The notes under the pieces: model-generated
What the model saw: only the letters and a program-made list of their open reading frames with translations
Databases searched by the model: none
What the model was told of the DNA's origin: nothing
Shown: positions 54,402 to 58,594 of the stretch, in pieces
How the letters are laid out: each line of letters opens with the position of its first letter
How positions within the stretch are numbered: position 1 is the stretch's first letter
Program-made: the position numbers and the translations under genes
Virus record (IMG/VR): IMGVR_UViG_3300027969_000116
Coordinates: 1 to 58,594 of that record
Strand: one strand, 5' to 3'
DNA length: 58,594 nt
Origin: a virus

Positions 54402-55271
54402 ATGAATAAATTAAAAAATGTTGCAACTGAAATATTGGATATTTTAGAAAAAAGACGACAAGAACTTGAATTAACATTTGTGGAAGACACTCATACTTAC
54501 ACAATGAAAAACTCTAAAGGTGAGTTAAAAAGTGATTGGCCTTCGGTGAGTAAAATTATGAAGTTATTTTACACAGAATTTGATTCTGAAGGGATATCAT
54601 TAAAGAAGGCAAACGGAGACCCCGAAGTTCAACAACAATTATTAGATGAATGGAAAGCTGCCGCAGACTACTCAATAAATGTGGGAAGTAGAACTCACTT
54701 TTTATTAGAAAAAAAATCACTTGAACTCTTTGAGATTGATAAAGAGGTTAGACAACCAATTTTTGATTGTAATTTTGAACAAATATTAAAAAGTGATTCT
54801 ATGGTATCTGCCGGAACTAACTTTTTAGAAACTATGAAAGAGCGTGGCGCGTTATTATTGGATACAGAGTTAATTCTTGGGGATGACGAACTTGGTTATA
54901 CAGGTGCTCCGGATAAGATGTGGTTAATTGAAAATAAAGATAAAACTGAAATTGGTATAATCTGTACGGATTATAAAACCAATAAACCAAAAAACTTTGA
55001 AGCAAGTTATTTCACAAAAAAAATGAAATACCCTTTTGAAAAGTTAGATGACACGGCTCTCGGTCACTATTCAACACAATTACCATTTTATTGTAAGTTA
55101 TTATTAAAAATGTTGAAAGGGACTAAATATGAAAACATTAAAGTGTATGGATGTATCATAGTTCTTGTTAAAGATAATGGAACATTTGAAGAATTCAGAA
55201 TACCCAAGTCAGTTCAAGAGACCATATTAGATATGGATATGTCAAAGTATTTGACAAAGAAAAAAAAATAA
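54402..55271 (+). CDS. PD-(D/E)XK-family nuclease, RecB/exonuclease-like
   Basis: A 289-residue protein with a PD-(D/E)XK nuclease core. The N-terminal THTYTMKNSKGELKSDWPSV resembles the start of phage exonucleases in this family; GSRTHFLLEKK (His99) follows. Glu156 and Asp171 (LGYTGAPDKM) are followed by CTDYKTNK with Asp190 and Lys192, the D-x-K pair, and by HYSTQLPFYCKLL with Gln226 and Tyr230, the QxxxY motif of the RecB branch. Its ATG abuts the primase stop. The neighbours gp47, zinc ribbon and gp46 suggest recombination or DNA degradation for nucleotide recycling. An alternative is a Cas4-like nuclease, but no four-cysteine cluster is present. Confidence 0.82.
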   Translation: MNKLKNVATEILDILEKRRQELELTFVEDTHTYTMKNSKGELKSDWPSVSKIMKLFYTEFDSEGISLKKANGDPEVQQQLLDEWKAAADYSINVGSRTHFLLEKKSLELFEIDKEVRQPIFDCNFEQILKSDSMVSAGTNFLETMKERGALLLDTELILGDDELGYTGAPDKMWLIENKDKTEIGIICTDYKTNKPKNFEASYFTKKMKYPFEKLDDTALGHYSTQLPFYCKLLLKMLKGTKYENIKVYGCIIVLVKDNGTFEEFRIPKSVQETILDMDMSKYLTKKKK

Positions 55272-55293
55272 ACTAAATTTAAAATAAAAATAT

Positions 55294-55509
55294 ATGGCGG
55301 ATTTATTAAAACCTCAAATTGATTTGAGAACACAACCTACATTAGTATGTGAGGGATGTGGAAGTATCTACTTCAAAGAAGTTGTTATGATTAAAAAAGT
55401 TAACAAATTGTTAACAGGAAGTCCGGAAGACACTATTGTTCCGTTCCCAACTTATCGATGTGACGATTGTGGTCACGTAAATGAGGAGTTTAAATTATTT
55501 GATAAGTAA
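55294..55509 (+). CDS. Small zinc-ribbon protein (71 aa)
   Basis: A 71-residue protein with two CxxC pairs: CEGCG at residues 19-23 and CDDCG at about 56-60, spaced as in zinc ribbons. The segment between them has strand-like parts (IYFKEVVMIKKVNKLLTG). It sits between the PD-(D/E)XK and gp47-like nucleases, one base apart from the latter's start, so it is likely part of the same recombination operon. Such mini-proteins may bind DNA, RNA polymerase or a nuclease partner; I cannot choose from the sequence. ATG 55294 follows an AT-rich leader. Confidence 0.65.
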   Translation: MADLLKPQIDLRTQPTLVCEGCGSIYFKEVVMIKKVNKLLTGSPEDTIVPFPTYRCDDCGHVNEEFKLFDK

Positions 55510-55510
55510 T

Positions 55511-56296
55511 ATGATTAAGAAACTAGTTCATTTTAGTGACTTACATATACGATTATTTAAAGACCACGACCTATACCGAGGTATTTTGAATAATATGTTG
55601 GAACAATTCAGAGAGATTGGTCCGGACAGGATTGTATTCACCGGAGATTTAGTACATTCCAAAAACCAAATGACACCCGAACTTATTGAGTTCGTGGCTT
55701 GGATTCTTACGGAATGTTCTCAGATTGCTAAAACCATTATTATAATTGGGAATCACGATTTTTTGGAATCCAACTCATCAAGATTGGATGCTCTAACACC
55801 GGTGATTGATTCATTAAAGAACGACAATATTGTTTATTTGAAGAACAGAGGTGAATACGAAGACGATAATGTTGATTGGGTGGTGTATTCATTACTTGAC
55901 CATAACATTCCACCTGAGATTGAAAAAACGGGTAGATTGAAGATTGGATTGTTTCACGGACCAGTTCAGGGATTAACAACTGATATTGGATACAAATTTG
56001 AAACCGGATTTGAAACCGATAAGTTTAACGGGTGTGATTTAGTTTTATGTGGAGATATTCACAAAAGACAAATTTTCAACATCCCGGGTGGTAAGAAAGC
56101 ATATATGGTTGGTTCAACAATCCAACAAAATTATGGTGAGACTATAACCAAACACGGATTCGGAATTTACAATTTAGAATCAGATGAATATTCATTTGTT
56201 GATTTGGATAATCCAAAACCTTTCCTATCATTTAAGATGAAATCATTTGATGATATAATAAATGGAACCGAGAAACTAGTTAATGGTGGAAATTAA
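55511..56296 (+). CDS. 47: gp47/SbcD/Mre11-like metallophosphoesterase nuclease
   Basis: A 261-residue phosphoesterase that with gp46 processes DNA ends. Metal ligands are visible: Asp10 and His12 (VHFSDLHIRL), Asp46 (FTGDLVHS), Asn81 and His82 (IIGNHDF), a later His in GLFHGPVQG and the Asp/His in LCGDIHKRQI. The usual SbcD/Mre11 length is above 330; this version stops after the nuclease core and a short cap, so the C-terminal coiled-coil-binding part of Mre11 is small. A longer frame begins at 55481, but ATG 55511 directly precedes the conserved first strand and avoids overlapping the zinc-ribbon gene, so it is preferred. The gene overlaps the next one by 14 bases. Confidence 0.88.
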   Translation: MIKKLVHFSDLHIRLFKDHDLYRGILNNMLEQFREIGPDRIVFTGDLVHSKNQMTPELIEFVAWILTECSQIAKTIIIIGNHDFLESNSSRLDALTPVIDSLKNDNIVYLKNRGEYEDDNVDWVVYSLLDHNIPPEIEKTGRLKIGLFHGPVQGLTTDIGYKFETGFETDKFNGCDLVLCGDIHKRQIFNIPGGKKAYMVGSTIQQNYGETITKHGFGIYNLESDEYSFVDLDNPKPFLSFKMKSFDDIINGTEKLVNGGN

Positions 56297-56858
56297 ATTA
56301 ACGCATACTCAATTAAAATCAGTCCAAGAATATTGTAAGTTAAACAATATTGAGGATGTGAATAAGTTCATAACCAAATGTTATACCGAAGGGTTTAACA
56401 TTAAGAAATATGGATTACTTGGTGATGATTCAGAAAAAACAGGTGGGATTGAAGAAAAACAGGTGGAAATTGAGGTTATCAAAGAAATCCGGGTGGAGGT
56501 TCCAGTTGAAGTTGTTAAATATGTTGAAGTCCCCGTTGAAATAATTAAAGAGGTTGAAGTCATCCAATATGTTGATAGAGAGGTGATTAAGGAGGTGCCT
56601 GTTGAAATAATAAAAGAGAAGATTGTAAATGTTATTCAAGAAGTCCCCGTCCCAAATATAGATAAAATTGGGGACAAACCTGAACCAAGTGATAAGATGA
56701 AACTTCTTCAAGAAACTTTACAAAAGTTAAGAAAAGAATTAACAGAAAAAAATTCAAGGATTACAGAACTTGAAGAAATAAATAAACAATTGGAATCAAT
56801 TAAAGTCAGTCAAGGTGCTGTATTTCTTAAAGGTTCCAACATAAGTGAAACAATGTAA
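56283..56858 (+). CDS. Val-Glu-Pro repeat, coiled-coil protein, unknown (191 aa)
   Basis: A 191-residue protein. Residues 1-50 resemble a small helical domain (LTHTQLKSVQEYCKLNNIED, then VNKFITKCYTEGF). From about 55 to 125 there are alternating Val/Glu/Pro repeats (EIRVEVPVEVVKYVEVPVEI, then IKEVPVEIIKEK), which likely form an extended rod. The C-terminal 50 residues form a coiled coil (LLQETLQKLRKELTEKNSRI). It lies between gp47 and the membrane protein, overlapping gp47 by 14 bases, and before gp46; thus it is tied to this operon. It may bridge the gp46/47 complex or membrane partner, but no evidence beyond position exists. Confidence 0.6.
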   Translation: MVEIKLTHTQLKSVQEYCKLNNIEDVNKFITKCYTEGFNIKKYGLLGDDSEKTGGIEEKQVEIEVIKEIRVEVPVEVVKYVEVPVEIIKEVEVIQYVDREVIKEVPVEIIKEKIVNVIQEVPVPNIDKIGDKPEPSDKMKLLQETLQKLRKELTEKNSRITELEEINKQLESIKVSQGAVFLKGSNISETM

Positions 56859-56859
56859 T

Positions 56860-57204
56860 ATGATACAATTAATTTGGTTACTAGCGGCATATGGAATGTC
56901 AAACATATTGGTCTACGGGTCAATATTTCAGGGATTAAGAAATGGAATAAAAGAGTGGGGTAATAGTATGTTACCTTTTAATGGGGTAGCAAAATTCTTT
57001 GGGGATTTACTATCTTGTATGATGTGTACATCAACTTGGGTTGGTTTTTTCCTTTCAATTGTTTATTATTCACCTTCAACCTCATTTATTGGGACACCGG
57101 GTTGGATTAGTTGGTTCTTCGATGGACTAATTGCATCAGGATTTGTGTGGGGTTTTAACTCCATAATTGAATGGTTTGAAGAAAATAGACCAACAAAAAA
57201 TTAA
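56860..57204 (+). CDS. Small membrane protein, DUF1360-like (114 aa)
   Basis: A 114-residue membrane protein with about three hydrophobic helices: MIQLIWLLAAYGMSNILVYG at the start, WVGFFLSIVYYS in the middle and GWISWFFDGLIASGFVWGF near the end. Between them, LLSCMMCTSTWVGFF resembles the L-CPxC-GFWVG motif of DUF1360 proteins. An alternative GTG start (56845) overlaps the previous stop; ATG 56860 starts right at the first helix and is preferred. It is carried within the recombination operon, which is unusual for a membrane protein. A role in superinfection, host membrane alteration or replication anchoring is possible but not shown. Confidence 0.65.
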   Translation: MIQLIWLLAAYGMSNILVYGSIFQGLRNGIKEWGNSMLPFNGVAKFFGDLLSCMMCTSTWVGFFLSIVYYSPSTSFIGTPGWISWFFDGLIASGFVWGFNSIIEWFEENRPTKN

Positions 57205-57207
57205 ATT

Positions 57208-57717
57208 ATGAAACAGACATTAGGTGATTATGTAATTAAGTTTTTAAAAGAAAAAACTGAAACAAGAAAAATTATTAAATGTGATGATTTTTTTCAATTG
57301 GTAAATGATATGGGGATTAGTGATGATAGTGATGAAATTATTAATATTATAAATTACTTAGAAGATAATAATACTGATATTAATTTTCACGATGCTAAAA
57401 CGGGTGATTTTTATCGTAGATTTAGAAATATTGAAAAAAAAGTTCAGTTATCTAAAATATTAAACGGTACTAAAACTGAAGTTCAAAAATTAATTGAAAA
57501 GGTTGATAAAATTAAAGTCCAAGAAAGACCTGATTGGTTGGAAATGTATAAGGATGATTCAACGGATGAAAAAATAGAAGAATCCAAAATGAAGGTTTCA
57601 AATGAAAATCCGTTCCAAAGGATAACGAATATGTTAATACAAGAATTAAAAGAACAAGTTGAGAATGAACCGGAAGTAACTTTAGAAGAGATTAACAACA
57701 AATTAAATAACAATTAA
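57208..57717 (+). CDS. Unknown protein in recombination operon (169 aa)
   Basis: A 169-residue acidic protein that I do not recognise. The first half is helix-rich with a pattern (LGDYVIKFLKEKTETRKIIK, then CDDFFQLVNDMGISDDSDE) resembling a small helix-turn-helix or helical bundle. The second half is more charged and likely forms long helices (KTEVQKLIEKVDKIKVQERP, then TNMLIQELKEQVENEPEVTL). No catalytic motif, membrane segment or zinc site was found. It starts three bases after the membrane protein and ends 12 bases before the next gene, so co-transcription with the gp47/gp46 genes is likely. Confidence 0.6.
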   Translation: MKQTLGDYVIKFLKEKTETRKIIKCDDFFQLVNDMGISDDSDEIINIINYLEDNNTDINFHDAKTGDFYRRFRNIEKKVQLSKILNGTKTEVQKLIEKVDKIKVQERPDWLEMYKDDSTDEKIEESKMKVSNENPFQRITNMLIQELKEQVENEPEVTLEEINNKLNNN

Positions 57718-57729
57718 ATAAAAACAATT

Positions 57730-57987
57730 ATGCCAAAGTCAAAATTACGTGGTGGTGCAAAGGCACACAAAACAAGAGTAACACACAGAAACAACACAAT
57801 TAGAGGGTTAAAGAAAAAAGCTCAAGCTGAGTATCAAGAAATGTTTGAAAAAACTATGGAAACTTTGAAGGCTCAATACCAAGATGAGAACGGTGAAACA
57901 ACTGAATTAACTGCAGAAGTTGTTGATGATGTGACCAACATAAATGTAACCGATGTTGAGGTTGTGACACCCGAAGTTACTGAATAG
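57730..57987 (+). CDS. Small protein with basic N-terminus and acidic C-terminus (85 aa)
   Basis: An 85-residue protein with two opposite halves. Residues 1-30 are strongly basic and Gly/His/Arg-rich (MPKSKLRGGAKAHKTRVTHR), suitable for nucleic-acid binding. Residues 31-52 form a helix (KKKAQAEYQEMFEKTMETLK), and the C-terminal 30 residues are acidic and Val/Thr/Glu-rich (VVDDVTNINVTDVEVVTPEV). No family is recognised. It precedes the gp46-like gene by 12 bases and belongs to the same operon. A nucleic-acid-binding role is inferred from charge only. Confidence 0.6.
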   Translation: MPKSKLRGGAKAHKTRVTHRNNTIRGLKKKAQAEYQEMFEKTMETLKAQYQDENGETTELTAEVVDDVTNINVTDVEVVTPEVTE

Positions 57988-57999
57988 TTAAAATAACAA

Positions 58000-58594
58000 A
58001 TGGACTTATTTAATCCTGCGATTGAATACAATTATACAATAATGGAAGACCTGAATATTGTAAACTTGGATAATCCTTACCTACAGGTTGTATGGGAGGA
58101 TTATGCCGAGAATTTTACACAAGAAAAAATTAAGAGTGTTCGTCATTACTTCCAAAAGAAGTATGATACGACTAATGTTAATGTAATTACAAAGACAAAG
58201 GTTGCTCAGGACACCACACATACCGTAGACATATCCTTTAACATCTTGGATGAGAACTATCAATTGGAACTAGTTCGTTCATTCTTGGAGTCAAAAGGGA
58301 ATATGGAACATTACGACGATATCTACCAACTTAATAGTGTGGTTGATAACAAATTGTTGCAAGACCAAACCGATGCCACTCCGTTTAAGAGATGGTACAT
58401 TAAGAACATCGAGTTCTCAAACTTTTTATCCTATGGTGAGAATCAGAAGATAGATTTTGAGAAGTGTGATGGTATTACGGTTGTAGAGTCAAACCCACCT
58501 AACTTTGGGGGTAAGACGGTTCTAACCGTGGACTTACTAATGTTCTTATTCTTTAATGAGACAACCAAGACATCAAAAGCTGAGGAGATATTTA
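58000..58594 (+). CDS. 46: gp46/SbcC/Rad50-like ATPase with N-terminal extension (3' partial)
   Basis: The frame opens at ATG 58000 and stays open to the window end, so 198 residues are seen. The ATPase starts late, near residue 130: WYIKNIEFSNFLSYGENQKI, followed by ITVVESNPPNFGGKTVLTVD, equivalent to the first strands and P-loop of gp46/Rad50. The P-loop reads PPNFGGKT rather than the typical GxNGxGKS; the Asn and GKT are kept, but Pro and Phe stand where two Gly are usual. The first 130 residues (helix and strands including FTQEKIKSVRHYFQKKYDTT) have no counterpart in T4 gp46, which starts directly with the ATPase. The partner nuclease gp47 lies four genes upstream. It should form the DNA-end-processing complex. 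Confidence 0.82.
   Translation, partial: MDLFNPAIEYNYTIMEDLNIVNLDNPYLQVVWEDYAENFTQEKIKSVRHYFQKKYDTTNVNVITKTKVAQDTTHTVDISFNILDENYQLELVRSFLESKGNMEHYDDIYQLNSVVDNKLLQDQTDATPFKRWYIKNIEFSNFLSYGENQKIDFEKCDGITVVESNPPNFGGKTVLTVDLLMFLFFNETTKTSKAEEIF

Noticed and set aside
54402-55271. Cas4-type CRISPR adaptation nuclease
   Set aside because: The PD-(D/E)XK and QxxxY motifs are shared with Cas4, but the iron-sulfur cysteine cluster is absent and no cas genes or arrays are nearby.
56460-56640. Repeated GTTGAAGT/GAGGTT units as a possible origin or iteron set
   Set aside because: They are codon repeats of the Val-Glu-Pro rod (VEVPVE) and vary with codon use; no AT-rich unwinding region or regular spacing outside the frame was seen.
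1-58594. tRNA genes
   Set aside because: Intergenic gaps are nearly all below 110 bases, and I found no cloverleaf-like sequence or TTCGAATC-type T-arm in them.

Overview
The window is a stretch of a large, strongly AT-rich tailed-phage genome with a contractile tail. Its replication, recombination and baseplate genes resemble those of T4. The host is most likely a member of Bacteroidota (Flavobacteriia-like). Evidence for this is that start codons sit in A/T-rich context without purine-rich Shine-Dalgarno sequences, one promoter matches the Bacteroidota consensus (TTTG, 19 bases, TATATTTG at 53466-53496), an adhesin carries repeats resembling those of the gliding adhesin SprB, and the adhesins have threonine-proline stalks and LamG-like lectin domains. 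No tRNA, rRNA, CRISPR array, integrase or reverse transcriptase was found. Genes are packed tightly and no gene-free stretch exceeds about 110 bases.

Layout. (1) 1-9884: central baseplate genes on the plus strand: a tube-initiator/hub-like protein cut by the window edge, a gp53-like wedge protein, a 2256-residue hub-like protein and two small genes, closed by a terminator. (2) 9927-18250: a replication, recombination and nucleotide module: gp32-like ssDNA-binding protein, UvsX, RNase H/FEN nuclease, an unknown protein, gp41-like helicase, NrdB and NrdA, bounded by a promoter and a terminator. (3) 18258-38157: peripheral baseplate and fibre genes: gp25, gp6 (baseplate J), a 1846-residue protein with several membrane-like helices, several structural proteins, an inserted HNH endonuclease, a gpI/gp7-like wedge protein, and an 1169-residue adhesin with SprB-like repeats, a Thr-Pro stalk and a C-terminal PEBP/YbhB-like domain. 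(4) 38181-53439: a 15-kb block almost entirely on the minus strand. It starts with a RuvC-like resolvase and continues with a fibre-collar-like protein, Cys-rich surface proteins, three LamG-like lectin paralogues, a beta-helical fibre, two Thr-Pro-stalk adhesins and a one-module mini-protein. It is bounded by a bidirectional terminator and a divergent promoter region. (5) 53466-58594: plus-strand DNA metabolism: primase, PD-(D/E)XK nuclease, zinc-ribbon protein, gp47-like nuclease, a Val-Glu-Pro repeat protein, a small membrane protein, two small unknown proteins and the first part of a gp46-like ATPase with an unusual N-terminal extension.

How they work together. The gp32, UvsX, helicase, primase, FEN nuclease, gp46/47 and RuvC proteins form a T4-style recombination-dependent replication set fed by the class Ia ribonucleotide reductase. 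The structural genes build a contractile baseplate with a large and apparently recombining set of host-binding adhesins.

The observations most worth following are the PEBP-like domain at the end of a fibre, the recurring TATTTATA element just upstream of starts on both strands (candidate late promoter, some copies close enough to give leaderless mRNA), the cassette-like LamG array, the homologous Thr-Pro stalks in inverted orientation, and the membrane-spanning baseplate protein.
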